Source: Dreissena polymorpha | Lineage: Eukaryota > Mollusca > Bivalvia > Myida > Dreissenidae | NCBI RefSeq assembly: GCF_020536995.1 | Contig: NC_068359.1 | Span: 106,215,257 to 106,279,256 of the forward strand | Direction of reading: 5' to 3' | DNA: 64,000 nucleotides | Shown here: positions 13,201 through 23,812 of the stretch, piece after piece | Position numbering within the stretch: the stretch's first letter is position 1 | How the letters are laid out: every line of letters starts with the position of its first letter | Notes under the pieces: model-generated | What the model was told of the DNA's origin: nothing | The model's input: the letters and a program-made list of their open reading frames with translations, nothing else | The model's database searches: none | Program-made: the position numbers and the translations under genes

Positions 13201-14843
13201 CAACAATTTGTGGCACATCTCAACACAAACACATTTATGATTTTGAAGATCAATATCTTTTTGTTGAAAGATATCTCAGGCTACTGAACTGAAGCAAAAT
13301 TTCTATTATATAATTAACAATTACTTCTTAAAATCTGTAAATCTGCCCTTGCTGACAGCAAAAACTGCCTGGGGATACATACACTCAGAATGTTATTTAT
13401 TGAGAAAATTAAATTCTCAAAGATTAACATTCTTTACTATGCATTTACAATAGAGATGTTTTGACATGGATCACTTATAATATTATCTGTCAAGAGTATT
13501 ATGCAGTATGACACTCACACAGTTGTAGCAATCAATAGTTGAAAGTTGCCAATAATTGGACTACAGGTACATGTAGTGATGTACCCTAGATAAATACCTA
13601 AGGTAGTACCGTACATGTAACTCGCCTTTTAGTCACCAATACATTTCTCTATTAAAAAGTGTACAAAGTTGGAACTCAGCTGTTGAAGACTGTTAGTACA
13701 CATGTATCTTATTCTTATCTAATGACTTTTTTTTCCGAGATAACTGTTACGCTTCCAGTTTATGTTCATTTAGTAATAAATGCCCACTGAATTTTCCCAT
13801 GAAGAAAACACATTCGCTTTTAAGACAAATACACATTTGTCATGAATTAGCACTGATCAGTGTTCTTTTTTCATTCAAAATCGGGTCCGGCAATCGGCCC
13901 CATTCCCAATGGAAAAAAGTATATATTTTTCCCAAATGGAAGCTAAAAATTCCCAATGGAAGGTTTCCAAATAAAAATTATTTTTTTTTAGATCTCAATA
14001 TTTTGTTCAATATAAGTTCAACCTTAGTATTAGTAAATAATACATGTAAAACACTTAGTTGTTTCAATTTTTAGCAAAACAACAACAACAACACTAATTT
14101 CCCAATTTTAGTCAAAACGCAGTAACTTTTCCCAATCCAAAGGGACCCGGCCCCATTCCCAAAATGGTGAAAAAAAACTATGCTGATTGGGTTATCCATT
14201 AATTAGGATTATTGCATTTAAACCTTATACAATGCTTATTGCAAGCATAATACATTTAAATATAGAAAACATGTACAGGAGCAATAAATATACCGGTTCA
14301 TCTTTGACCGGAATAGCAATAACATTTCAGACATCTGTGCGTCTGCAAGTACATATTTCAGGTTCATGCAAGCATTACACTTACAGTGATGATACAGTGA
14401 AAGATAGTTTGAACTGAAGTTATGTGTTTCTGTTATGGACTTTTTTCATGCGCATAATGACATATGTTAGGCATGTGATTTATGCACATGTGCATGTGAA
14501 TGGGAACACCCTCTCCCACCTGACCTATATATATATGTGAGATATTATTTGAGTAAAAACCAACATACCCATCTCCCGGGATGTCTCTAAGTTCGAGACC
14601 GATCTTTGCTAGCTGATTTTTAAAACTTGGATAGTTCTCATCTTCCTCTAGATATGAATTCATTTTCTTGTCCCTTCGGTGAGCTTCACGTATCATTCTC
14701 TCCTCCCGTTTTCTAGTGACAGTATCTTGATAGAGAGGTATGTAGTGCACATTGCCACCATGCTGACCATGGACACTACTACAGCCACCGCCTTGACCTT
14801 GCTGACGCCCCATGCGACTGTTGATAACTCGCCTCGCAGACAT
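4061..14843 (-). CDS. OTUD3: OTU domain-containing deubiquitinase OTUD3 (8 coding exons)
   Basis: The join of 14569-14843, 11314-11465, 8406-8518, 7621-7749, 6243-6365, 5385-5493, 4709-4926 and 4061-4237 keeps frame throughout, has GT-AG introns at every junction and gives 431 residues; human OTUD3 is about 400. OTUD3 is a cysteine deubiquitinase that removes ubiquitin chains from substrates. The OTU domain spans about residues 72-223: the DGNCLF motif puts the nucleophile at Cys94 with Asp91 before it, and GDHYSSVR puts the catalytic His at 203. Residues 245-300 form the UBA-like helical region known in the family. The C-terminal tail (about 374-431) is Lys/Glu-rich, as in vertebrate OTUD3. 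The start at 14843 is the first Met in frame and is followed by a basic region ([15 protein letters not shown]). The gene sits between repeats; introns carry tandem arrays and TIR elements, and a MITE lies 70 bp upstream of the start codon. No coding lesion was found. Confidence 0.93.
4709..4926 (-). CDS. OTUD3: OTUD3 exon 7
   Basis: Encodes the linker [19 protein letters not shown] and a Ser/Gly-rich stretch, probably disordered, ending ADKEKVRQ. Acceptor TGTCAG|GTTTGA, donor CGGCAG-like AGGCAG|GTTTCA. Its phase (2 then 0) fits both neighbours. Confidence 0.85.
5385..5493 (-). CDS. OTUD3: OTUD3 exon 6
   Basis: Encodes [20 protein letters not shown] and then [16 protein letters not shown], the second half of the UBA-like region. 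Acceptor TGTACAG|GTGCTG, donor GAATG|GTAACC; the exon ends one base into a Gly codon. Confidence 0.85.
5925..6242. repeat. Tandem array containing repeated 5' splice sites (OTUD3 intron 5)
   Basis: Read on the minus strand, a 40-60-bp unit begins GGCTGTCCAGTAAGTACTGG and continues AGGCTGACATTGAAACT. It recurs about seven times directly after exon 5. The first unit overlaps the real exon 5 donor; most later units keep CCAGTAAG(T/G)A. One unit is preceded by TATCTGCAG, an acceptor-like end. The array is non-coding intron sequence. Confidence 0.8.
6243..6365 (-). CDS. OTUD3: OTUD3 exon 5
   Basis: Encodes 41 residues ending [12 protein letters not shown], the start of the UBA-like region (human VQKVCNATGCS). 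The donor TGTCCA|GTAAGTAC is the first unit of the tandem array that fills the next 300 bases of intron. Confidence 0.88.
6500..7460 (+). repeat. Imperfect tandem array, about 140-150 bp unit (OTUD3 intron 4)
   Basis: The phrase CAGATGAAGTGTGAGTTTTG and variants recur at about 6650, 6885, 7030, 7168 and 7325, with GATATTTGGTGTGTGAGTCT nearby. The left end carries a CTGT microsatellite (6540-6570) and AGGGCGGCATACAGCAG. It looks like another mollusc satellite-bearing element; no gene is seen. Confidence 0.6.
7621..7749 (-). CDS. OTUD3: OTUD3 exon 4, catalytic His
   Basis: Encodes 43 residues in phase 0, including [18 protein letters not shown], with the OTU catalytic His203. Acceptor ATTCCAG|ATACAG, donor CTTAAG|GTACCT. 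Confidence 0.92.
7750..8405. other. OTUD3 intron 3, no recognisable element
   Basis: AT-rich intron sequence without visible repeats, apart from normal splice ends. Confidence 0.5.
8406..8518 (-). CDS. OTUD3: OTUD3 exon 3
   Basis: Acceptor TTGCAG|TATGGC and donor CTCCTG|GTAGGT. The peptide [14 protein letters not shown] followed by IIIHQLNSP matches the conserved [12 protein letters not shown] and VVIHQLNAP of vertebrate OTUD3, with the same residue spacing to exon 2. Confidence 0.9.
9041..9965 (+). mobile_element. TIR element fragment, CAGTGCTTTCCACAGG family
   Basis: Starts CAGTGCTTTCCACAGGC and shares its 3' half almost base for base with the elements at 30272-31489, 41472-43189 and 43959-45701 (for example GACTGATGATGGCAACC and AAGAGCGCGAAAAT). 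Its right terminus is missing after ATATTTACCAGAAAG, so it is truncated. It lies in OTUD3 intron 2. No transposase is encoded. Confidence 0.75.
9966..11313. other. OTUD3 intron 2: repeat fragments
   Basis: GGGCTCAACTATAC near 10031 resembles the left end of the element at 37075. About 10195-10420 (GCATAGCTCTGCC, GAGGCGGAGTTAAATGG, CTAGTGTTTTATGCAAG) is an inverted, diverged match to 40300-40480 inside the PIF-like element at 39773-41337. The rest, 10600-11313, shows nothing. Confidence 0.5.
11314..11465 (-). CDS. OTUD3: OTUD3 exon 2, catalytic Cys
   Basis: Acceptor CTGCAG|GAACTGC completes the DGNCLF motif, so the catalytic Cys94 lies at the 5' edge of this exon. It continues [18 protein letters not shown], typical of OTUD3. 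The donor is CACT|GTAAGA. Confidence 0.92.
11520..11825 (+). repeat. Fragment of dispersed GAGCTAAAA-type repeat
   Basis: CTGACCAAGTTTCATCAAG and CATAAGCACTTTGTGCCCAGG match the phrasing of the repeat at 525-1010. It lies in OTUD3 intron 1. Confidence 0.45.
11826..13857. other. OTUD3 intron 1 interior, nothing recognised
   Basis: AT-rich sequence with simple runs such as TAATAATAATAATAA near 13178. CAGTATACCCACTCCCACG at about 12328 may belong to another dispersed repeat. No exon was found. Confidence 0.4.
13858..14182. mobile_element. Short TIR element (CAG...CTG type) with 5-bp target duplication
   Basis: Left end CAGTGTTCTTTTTTCATTC, right end with the decayed terminus GAAAAAAAACTATG. 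It is flanked on both sides by CTGAT (13853-13857 and 14183-14187). The interior has GGCCCCATTCCCAATGG and its inverse, as in elements at 36355, 56426 and 56939. It sits in OTUD3 intron 1. Confidence 0.7.
14569..14843 (-). CDS. OTUD3: OTUD3 exon 1
   Basis: Encodes residues 1-91 plus two bases: a Gly/Gln-rich start, the basic linker and the start of the OTU fold ([21 protein letters not shown]). The donor is GG|GTATGT, which splits the Gly codon of the DGNC motif. Confidence 0.9.
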
Positions 14844-14912
14844 TGGAATGGATCTATGTTATCAGTCAGTATCACTCAGATCGACACCTGAAAAAATATG
14901 TTTTTTTCCATG

Positions 14913-15428
14913 CTGTCAACCAGATTGACGAAAAATAGATTTTTTACAATTATAAGTTTATATTGATTTAAATATCAAGACTGGTATATTACATTACTCA
15001 AAATAAGTTCAGATTTTCAGTATATTCAGTAATAAAATTTTGCAATGTGAAATTGAAAGTACATCGCGAAAATAGGTGACATAACGATATACAAACTATA
15101 TTAAAATAACGCAAGTAGATTGATCATTTTATACCTGGTATATAAATTATATATACAATTCACTGCGCATGCACAATTTGCATTCCTGGGTTTACCACTT
15201 GACGATGATAATCAATCTACTTGCGTTATTTATAGTTAACTGGTAGTTACCTGGTACACATACCCAATAACACTTTATTACCGAATATACTAAAAATATG
15301 AAAACTTTACAACTTTTTCAAGTAATGTAATATACCAGTCATGATATTTTAATCAGTATAAACTAATAATTGTAAAAAAAATACGGTATTTTAGAACTTT
15401 TCTTTTTTTTCATCAATCTGGTTGACAG
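14913..15428. mobile_element. Fold-back MITE upstream of OTUD3
   Basis: Long inverted ends start CTGTCAACCAGATTGA on the left and end TCAATCTGGTTGACAG on the right; the match continues inward through ACAATTAT, ATATCA and TGGTATATTACATTACT. A second inverted pair, AACGCAAGTAGATTGAT and ATCAATCTACTTGCGTT, lies at about 15107-15123 and 15213-15229. No coding capacity. It starts 70 bp upstream of the OTUD3 ATG, so it probably lies in the promoter or 5' UTR. Confidence 0.8.
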
Positions 15429-15904
15429 TCCCTTTAAACCTCATTTTTGGGATAAATGGAAACAGGCGTGTCTGCATAGAAAGTTTTTGAATTTGTATTG
15501 GTATTTTTAATTCAAAATAAATATATTACAAACAAAATGATTACATATATCGATAATTCTATTACGTCATACTATTTCCGGAATCAAATGAGATGTGCAT
15601 TGACCGTATCGTAATTCGTCAGTGCGCTGTTGTATCTCAGACAGTGTACACCATTTTTTGGTTTTACACTGAGAACAACTAGACCGTGAGGATATTTCTC
15701 GTCAGTTAGAGACTTACTAGTTTTTGATATTCTTCGGAATATTGGTCTCAGAAATAGCTATCTTGGTAGCTTAATTGTATTTTATTATTTTCGGACAAAA
15801 TGTATACATTAATTATATCTGCTCGCAGATTTAAATATAAGTCCATTTACGACTTTGTTATTTTACGGCATTTGTCGTAAGGTAGTCTTCGTTGCACGTG
15901 TATA

Positions 15905-16942
15905 ATGGCGGACAAAGCGGTTCAAAACCTAAAACATTCTACGGTTTCAGCCGTTACAGGCATGAAAGAGCCTAAAGCACCGGCACCGAGTGAAAATGCA
16001 ATCGCATCAAACACTTCATCTGTGAAGCCAGGTAACTCCCGCCAGGGACCTGCCACGAATGCTTATATGACCGAAGTCTTAGACATTTTGCGTGTGCTAA
16101 ATTCTAATGCCAATGTTCAAAATGAGCGCATAGAAAAACAAGAACATCTTTTCAATGAATTCATGGCCGCTTGTAACGAACCCATGGATGATGATGGTAC
16201 TTATGATGATTGTTATGATGTTGAAACAGAACACGAAGAATCCTCTATTGAGTCGGAACAAAAATCCATTTTCAAACAGCTGTCCGACAAATTTTATCAA
16301 CATGAACAAGTTGATGTTGATATTCATCCTGACCTGGCAAGTCTTGTAAACAACTCTTTCAGAAATGGTATATCAGAACACAATCTTGATGACATTTGTA
16401 AGCGAATTCATCGCCCAGAAAATTGTGACTCACTGGTAAAAACAAGAGTTAACCAGGGCATTTGGCGACTGTTGAAAAGCTACACTCAAGCCGAAGATGC
16501 ACAACTTAGTGCCATTCAAGGAGTTGTGTTAAAAGCATCCATAAATATGGTAAAACTCGTGGAAAAGCTTGGGACTTCTGAGTCGGAGCATGTCGAGTTA
16601 GGAACTACTGCCATCGCCCTGTTGGGTCATGCTAATAAAATGATGAATACAAAGCGTAAAGAGCTCCACAATCAAGATTTAGACTACAAGTATCATTACC
16701 TTGCTTCGGCATCTTTACCCTACACAGACCTGTTATATGGGAATGACACGGATGTCAATAACAATGTCAGAGAAATCAATAACATGAATCGTATTGGCAA
16801 AGTGGGGCGTGGTGGTCCTATGAGGGGCTTTAGCTGGGGACGCCGAGCTGGGTTCAACCCATATGGTCTTCGCGGACGAGGCTTCCGCAGCAGAGGTAGA
16901 GGAAATGGCCCTTTTCGGACTGAAGCCTTTCCAAAAAACTAG
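15905..16942 (+). mobile_element. DIRS element: gag-like ORF
   Basis: An open frame of 345 residues, start MADKAVQNLKH, follows the left terminal repeat. The middle is Asp/Glu-rich then helical. The C-terminal end is rich in Arg-Gly (RGGPMRGFSWGRR, RGRGFRSRGRG), an RGG-type nucleic-acid binding tail. DIRS elements have a Gag-like protein in this position. I cannot name finer domains. Confidence 0.75.
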
Positions 16943-18993
16943 AGATATCCACAGAAGAAGTAGATAAGGTTGGTACTTTTGTTGCTGGTAATATAAAAAA
17001 TCACATAGAAAATTGGAGAAAAATTACAAATGATAATAATGTCCAAGATATTGTTGAGCATTGCCATTTGGAATTTATTGAAGGCGAAAATCCTATCAAA
17101 ACAAACTGTTATAGAAATAGATTCTCAGAAAAAGAAGAACAAATTATAAATACAGAAATACAAAATTTATTGGCAATGTATGTTATTGAGGAAGTTGATC
17201 ATCACCCTAATGAATATATTTCTCCAATTTTCATTATTCCAAAACAAACTGTGGGTGAGTATAGGATGATTTTAAATTTAAAATTATTAAATAATCATAT
17301 TCAGTACCATCATTTTAAGATGGACACCTTTGAAACAGCTTTAAAATTGGTAAAGCCTGGTATTTATTTTGCAAGTATTGATATTCGCCATGGCTATTAC
17401 AGTGTACCAGTTGCTGAGGAAGAGCAAGTAAAGCTCAGGTTTAATCATTTAGGAAAAATTTACCAGTTTTAAGTACTGCCAAATGGCTTTTCATCTGCCC
17501 CAAAGTTATTTACAAAACTCATGAAGCCGGTTTATGCATCTCTGCGTATGCTTGGGCATAAAAATTCTGGTAACATAGACGATTCGTTACTTCTGGCTGA
17601 CACATATGTTGAATGTCAACTAAACATACAAGATACAGTAAATCTTATTACTGATTTAGGTTTTATGATTCACGAAAAGAAACCAGTATTAGCACCAACT
17701 CAAAATTAACATTTCTCGGAAACATTATTGATTCTGAAAAGATGTCAGTCACTCTTCCAGAAGTAAAAATTGAAAAAATAGTACAAGCATGCGTAGATTT
17801 GTATACACAGAAAAAGGCAAAAATTAGAGATGTTGCAAGGGTTTTGGGTTTGTTAGTTTCATCTTTCTCAGCTGTTGAATGCGGTCCTGCTTTTTTACCG
17901 AACTCTAGAATATGAAAAAATTCATGCACTTCAGCATAATGCTGGTGATTATGAACCAATCATGTTCATTTCGGAGAAAATGAAGCAGGAACTTAGCTGG
18001 TGGATTGAATGTTTACCACAGCAACAGAGAAAAATAACCCATAAAAACCCAGAGTTAAAAATAACAACAGATGCAAGTGCTTTTGGATGGGGTGCTATAT
18101 GTCTTAATGATAAAATTGGTGGTAGATGGGATGAAACTGAAATCCAAAACCATATAAATGTCTTGGAATTACTTGCTGCAAGTCATGCTCTGAAATCTTT
18201 CTTTAAAACAAAAAGCAATATTCACGTACAGATACGTTCAGATAATTCATCAACTGTTGCTTATATAAATAATATGGGTGGAAAAACTGTACATTCTGAA
18301 TGACATTGCTAGAGAAATTTGACTGTGGTTTAAAAACAGAGAAATTTGAGTTTCAGCTACACATGTCCCAGGTATAATGAATGAAGCAGATTTTAGTTCT
18401 CGAAAATTTAATGAAAATCTTGAATGGAAATAGGATGAATCTGTTTTCTTAAAGGCAGTGGAATGCTTTGGTTTGCCAGAAATAGACATGTTTGCTTCTC
18501 GTTTAAATAAACAGATCAGTAGGTTTTTGTCGTGGAAGCCAGATCCCGATGCTGAAGCAGTAGATGCATTTTCTGTTAATTGGCATAACAAATACATATA
18601 TGCATTTCCGCCTTTCAGATGCATTGCACAAGTTCTGCAGAAAGCCAGACAGGACGAGGCAGATATTTTACTGGTGGCACCTTTTTGGATAACACAGAAT
18701 TTCTATACCAGCATCCTGGAGATGTTGACTCACGATCCTTATATTCTGAAGGTTGGTCCGAACATATTGAAAATACCACAAACACAGAAGATTCATCCAT
18801 TAACCAACAAACTACATCTGATGGTATGTCGCATATCCGGAAATCCTATGAAAAGCGAAACCTATCTAGCCAGTCAATTAATATCATCATGGCATCATGG
18901 AGAAAAACTACACAGAAGCAGTATTCCATGTACATTAACAGATGGGTTTACTTCTGCAATAAAAGGAAAATCGATCCATTTCAAAGCCCTATA
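16943..18993 (+). mobile_element. DIRS element: reverse transcriptase, RNase H and methyltransferase-like region (fossil)
   Basis: Reverse-transcriptase signatures are visible (EYRMILNLKLLN, SIDIRHGYYSVPV, and the GNIDDSLLL form of the catalytic motif). RNase H follows (TTDASAFGWGAICLN, NVLELLAASHAL, IRSDNSSTVAYIN). Then comes the DIRS-specific region PEIDMFASRLNKQ, with AFPPF in the place of a DPPF-like motif. The region is no longer a single open frame, so it is listed as a fossil part. Confidence 0.82.
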
Positions 18994-19009
18994 CACCCTT
19001 TCAGTTATT
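18994..19009 (+). repeat. Left terminal inverted repeat of the 8.8-kb insertion
   Basis: CACCCTTTCAGTTATT, perfect inverse of 27797-27812. The preceding TATA is the target duplication. Similarity between the two ends stops right after 16 bp. Confidence 0.8.
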
Positions 19010-19132
19010 AACAGATTATAATTACCTCCCCTGAATGACGTCATCCGGGGATACCCGATTATCGACTGTAAGCAAACAAAGAGATGTCTGTTTGACAATG
19101 TGTGTTTTCAACCGTGTAAATGGACTCAAAAT

Positions 19133-20621
19133 ATGAACGAAAAGGTTTGTACTGACCTTATTATTAATAATTTATTATTTTCTTATGCAATTTTGATATT
19201 CGGTTTATAATGCTGTTAAAGCAGCCGTATTGTTTTTGTCTGTTATATGTTTTCGCGAGGACAAAACGTTCAAACGAAGGATTTTTTACTGAAATAAATC
19301 CTGTTCAGAAATGTTGATATAGATTAAATAGGTGGAAATATTGACTTGTTTTATCTAAGGACATTTCGTATTCGTCAAAGTATGAACACTTTTTGGCATT
19401 TATATTTTGAAGCAACTAAAGGACGCTCGTACTGGTCTTAGTCATACCGTGCTTTTGTACCAATTGACCATTTTTTTAAATTGAAAGCCAACGGCATCCA
19501 ATGCAACATATGGTTTGTTAAAAAGCTATTTGTTTGATTAGAGCTTGTACTAAGCTATACCCGGCCTAATGTGTATTAATGTGTAAAGTACAATGTATCA
19601 GTTATCATGAATGTTATGAAACAGAATTTTGTTCAACAGATTAATGACCATTACTATGCTGTCCAGTTTTACACAGCAACACCAGTATTCGACTCAAAAC
19701 CGGATGGAAAACAGATTCAAGACATTACCGTATCACTCGAGAAGAAGTCGAAGGTAAATTAAATTGTTTAGTCAATTGATTTGTTTAAATAACATTTGGG
19801 AATAAAACATTTATAGACATATAATAATTAATATCAATACAAATAAAATGAAATTCTCAACCAATAGGATAAAAACACATCTTATTATTTGTTAACCACG
19901 TTTGTGGACTTTGTTATACTGATTTTAATGATCCAAACTAATTGGTAAAGTTGTTATTCACTTGATTTTTTTTAAATATTATTAGTTGATCTTCATAAAA
20001 TTTCAGTCTAACAGGATCTGCTGTGTGCCCAAATGTCACACCACTGGCTACGGATTGTTAGAAGGCCATGGAAAGCCCAGCTATCATGCATTTCCAGCTG
20101 AAGATGATCCAGTTCAATCTGTTTGGTTGAATAAAATACGAAGAGATGAAGACAGACATTTTAAGGTCAGTTGTTAGTGGTTTCAGTAAAACTTTAAATG
20201 ATTTTGTATAAAGAAAAATAAAACATGTAAAGTACTATATATTTTCATGTCAGAAAAATAGTGTCGATGTGATTCAAAAAAGCACACATATTTATTTATT
20301 CTTTTTTTTTCCTTTTAGATAAGTCACAATACGGTTGTCTGTTTTCTCCATTTTGAACGTGACTGTCTTGACGAATCTGGATTTGCTAAGCGGAGGTATC
20401 TAAAACCAGGAGCCATCCCTACACTTTTCGACTGCTGGAAGGACAAACCACATCTATTGAAGAGAATTCACATGGAACGTGCAATTAACAAAATTATAAG
20501 TTTTCACATATTTGATCAGGTCATTCTGGTTTCTCTGTTTGGGACAATTAATCAAATTTGGACAGTTTGCTCATTGCTCACTCTTTTCCAAGACCCAATT
20601 ATATCATGTCCCGGTGTTTAA
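19133..20621 (+). CDS. THAP-domain protein inside the 8.8-kb insertion
   Basis: The join 19133-19144, 19640-19753, 20007-20165 and 20319-20621 keeps phase 0 at each GT-AG junction and gives 195 residues. THAP is a C2CH zinc-finger DNA-binding domain found in P-element transposase and many animal proteins. Here it covers about residues 43-135: CCVPKC gives Cys48 and Cys52, VWLNKIRR the invariant Trp region, VVCFLHF gives Cys103 and His106, and LKPGAIPTLF matches the AVPTIF box. An extension of about 42 residues precedes the domain. A further donor-like CAG|GTCATT at 20520 means the gene might continue into later exons rather than stop at 20621. It may be the DNA-binding part of a transposase or cargo; no catalytic domain follows in it. 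The first exon (four residues) is the weakest part of the model. Confidence 0.6.
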
Positions 20622-20798
20622 CATACATACCATTTATATGAACATTTGTTGTTCGTGTACATCATACTACATGTAGGTTTATGAAATACCATTGGCTGTT
20701 CATGTAATATTTGTACATTTTTTGGCTTTGTATAAAGTTTTTGATAATTTTCTTGATATAAGCATTGATTTAGTTACAGATTTATGCTTAAAGAGTAC

Positions 20799-23584
20799 TT
20801 ATCCCACTTTTACAGCGAATTCGGTTGATTAAAGCCCCGTTTATTAAATTTCATCTATAATCAACGGCAAGGCTATAATCAATGGCACGAAATGACGTCA
20901 TCAACTGCCGAACCGGGACTACTTTTTCCCACGCACCTCGTCACCTGTATTTGCCAAGTGCATCAATAATAAAAACAATCTCAAATGTTTGTCAATCTTA
21001 ATGACATTAAACAAATACAAGTAGAAAAAACGTGTTTGTTGTCATTTATTATCACTAAATTTCTAGTATTAGGTAAATTTAACACTATGTTGCAAATAGG
21101 TTCTGTTGTTGTTGCTCCCCTTTGACGGAGTCAGTTCGAGTTGCTCCCCTTTGACTATAGAACACAATCGTCTGCGAAATCGTAAACCCCTCAAAATGTC
21201 TGACGAATTTGACAAAGTCAATTTCTCATTAACTTGGGATGAATTAAAAAATGAACATGAGCAACAAGCAACTGAAATGGAATTAACACTAAGCCAGTTC
21301 AGGAACAATATGGGTTTGATCCATCTATTTTGTTCACAAATGAAATTGAATTGACCATTGAGAATGAAACCAGCCCCAGTAGTAACGCACCATCCAGTAG
21401 CAATGTCTTCCCCCCAACTTTAGATCTGCATGAGAATAAAGAGTTCTTAGATGTTAACCTCACTGATGTTGGTGATTTCATTGTCCAAAATGAAAATAAA
21501 TAGACTGTAGCGAAGACCTTGTCTGACATAAACAAATTAAAAAAGTTTCTTATGTCAAAAGCTGAATCAAAAGAAATCCACCACATAGAACCAACTCTTC
21601 TTGATGAGTATTTGAACACTTTCCTGTTGTCCCTTAAAAAGTCAAATGGCACAGATTTTGAACCAAGCTCCCTCCGTGGCATCATTGCTAGTGTTGACAG
21701 GTACCTGAAACGACATCGCTATGGATGTTCAGTCATGACAGGGACTGGAGCCCAATTTGCACTCACAAGGGACACCTACAATGCAAAGAAAAAGTCTTAA
21801 GAAACAGGTAAAATTGAGATGAACGGTTATAACTAAAAGAAATTTGGCAAAATAACATATTCAACAGAAAACGTATCATTTATGACAAAATTGGGAAAAA
21901 ATCCCAAGTGTAGTCTGTACAAAACTAATACCCGGTCGACATAAAGTTGCAGTTAATAAATAAAAGTCGAAAAGTCACATTAAAAGTAATACTGTAAGCC
22001 TACGAAAGATAGAATACTAAAAAAATAAATTTAAATTAAAAAATATAGTTGAAAAGTTAAATGAAACAGTATAATAAATATAAATCACCAATTTAGGGTA
22101 TGGGAAACAGTCCTAGGGAGGCCCATCCGCTGAGTGATACCGACATCGATCTGCTCTGGGAGAAGGGGATCCTTGGCACCGAGTCTCCGAAAGCCTTGTT
22201 AAATACAGTCTGGTTGAACAACTGCCTTCATTTTGGCTTGCAAGGAACAACGGAGCAATACAATTTGCGGTAAGAAACATTTTTAACACACAATATATGT
22301 ATCAATTTTTCTCATTATTTTTTCACCCCATTCACTTAGTACATCCGCTTCAACTTAAATGCTGTATTTTATTATTGTTCATATCTGACATTAAATTAAG
22401 ATTCTTGTATTTTGTTAGGTGGGGAGACGTCCGCCTCCGTGTAGACTCGAATGGTGTTGAGTATCTCGAGTTGAACGAGCGGCAAAGGAAAACGCGCACA
22501 GAAGAGAACATCGCTGACATAAGAAAAGTGTCTCCCAAGATGTTCGGCACTTCTGGACCAAGAAATCCCGTGTTAATTTACAAGCTGTACTCGAATATGC
22601 GTCCATCTGATTTTTCTTCAGATCAGCACCCTTTCTACCTGGCAACACGCACAATTGACACTGCATCCCAGTGGTTCTTGCGTCAACAATTGGGTGTCAA
22701 CAAGCTGGGTCAGATGCTGAAGGCCATGGCAAAAGACGCCGGCTTTCCCGAGCACAAGAGAATAACCAACTACTCAGTTCGCAAATTCCTGGTCCAAAAA
22801 CTTCGAAATGCAAACATTCCACCCACTGAAATCATGGCCATAACAGGGCACAAAAATGTCCAGTCCATAACCAATTATTCCACCATATCTGTTGAACAGC
22901 AGCAAAAGTGTTCCAACATTCTTGCTCAGTCCAGTAAATGTAACAAACAAACAGCTTCCTTTTGTTCACCTTCATGCACTGAAACTATGGTCGAAATGCA
23001 GCCTACACAACCACTGTCTACCGTTGAACAAGTTGATCTTGATGTTCGTCCCACCCAGTCACTTCACTAGCAAATGTCTTTCTCTCGTTCGAACAACTTT
23101 GCCTCACAATTCTTTGGTGCAACTTTCCACATTCAAAATTTTAATGTGAATAATTAGATTAAATCCAAGTTGTTATTGTTATTTCGTCACGAAATAACCA
23201 CATATTACAACAAAGAAGCAAATGTTTTGCACCTCGTGTTCTAGTTGATAGTTTGAACATCGAAAGTGAATTGTGTGTGGTGTTAGTCTACGTTGTATAC
23301 AAATGTAGTTCCTTGTATATAACAACTAAATGTTATATTAATGTTATAAAACTTTTAGATTTGCAATTCAATATGAATAAAATTGTTATTAGTAACGCAC
23401 GATTCTTTGTCACAGAACGATATTCTGATTTTTTTAAATGACAATTTGATCAGCGGTTATTTTTGGAACGCGGAGTAATACACTGATCTTGGTTACACTA
23501 CAGTCATTATCAAAGTACGACAAACACTCATGAAAACTAATTTTGTTAAAATAAAAAGGTTTACTGAATAAAAAAGTGGGATAA
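20799..23584 (+). mobile_element. Crypton-like tyrosine-recombinase DNA transposon with short inverted ends
   Basis: TTATCCCACTTTT at 20799-20811 returns inverted as AAAAGTGGGATAA at 23572-23584, enclosing a recombinase gene of the DUF3504 type. Near the left end CTATAATCAA occurs twice (about 20856-20882); the same word is central to the palindrome just right of the right end. No target duplication could be recognised outside the ends. Classical Cryptons lack inverted ends, so the boundary is an inference. Confidence 0.5.
21196..23070 (+). pseudogene. Crypton-type tyrosine recombinase (DUF3504 family), broken
   Basis: Three exon-like blocks, 21196-21800, 22097-22269 and 22419-23070, with GT-AG ends between the last two. 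Signatures are FEPSSLRGIIASVDRYLK in the core-binding part, YNLR|WGDVRLR at an exon junction, then VRKFLVQKLR and ITGHKNVQSITNYS with the His and the catalytic Tyr. This is the family that gave rise to the domesticated KCTD1, QRICH1 and ZMYM C-terminal regions (CryptonA). The first block is interrupted several times (at least one frame change and an in-frame stop). Two expected catalytic positions look altered: GLQG where GLRG is usual, and TNYS where TNHS is usual. It is therefore probably inactive. Confidence 0.8.
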
Positions 23585-23586
23585 AT

Positions 23587-23731
23587 AGAATAATAGGTTA
23601 GTGTTGATTATAGATCAGGTTTATCATTGCTCGGCACGAAAACGAAAAAGCACTCGCCAAGGCTCGTGCTTTTTGTTTTCTAAGCCTCGCATGATAAACC
23701 TGATCTATAATCAACACTAACCTATTATTCT
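23587..23731. repeat. 145-bp near-perfect palindrome
   Basis: Arms of 41 bp are exact inverses: 23587-23627 (starts AGAATAATAGGTTAGTG) and 23691-23731 (ends CTAACCTATTATTCT). Inside, GAAAACGAAAAAGCAC pairs with GTGCTTTTTGTTTTC, so most of the segment can fold. It begins two bases past the Crypton-like right end. Confidence 0.9.
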
Positions 23732-23812
23732 CTATTTAAAGCTACACACCTTGAAATAAAGTACATGTTAATCAATACATATAGATGCAATTTGAAAGTG
23801 TGCAAAATTTTC

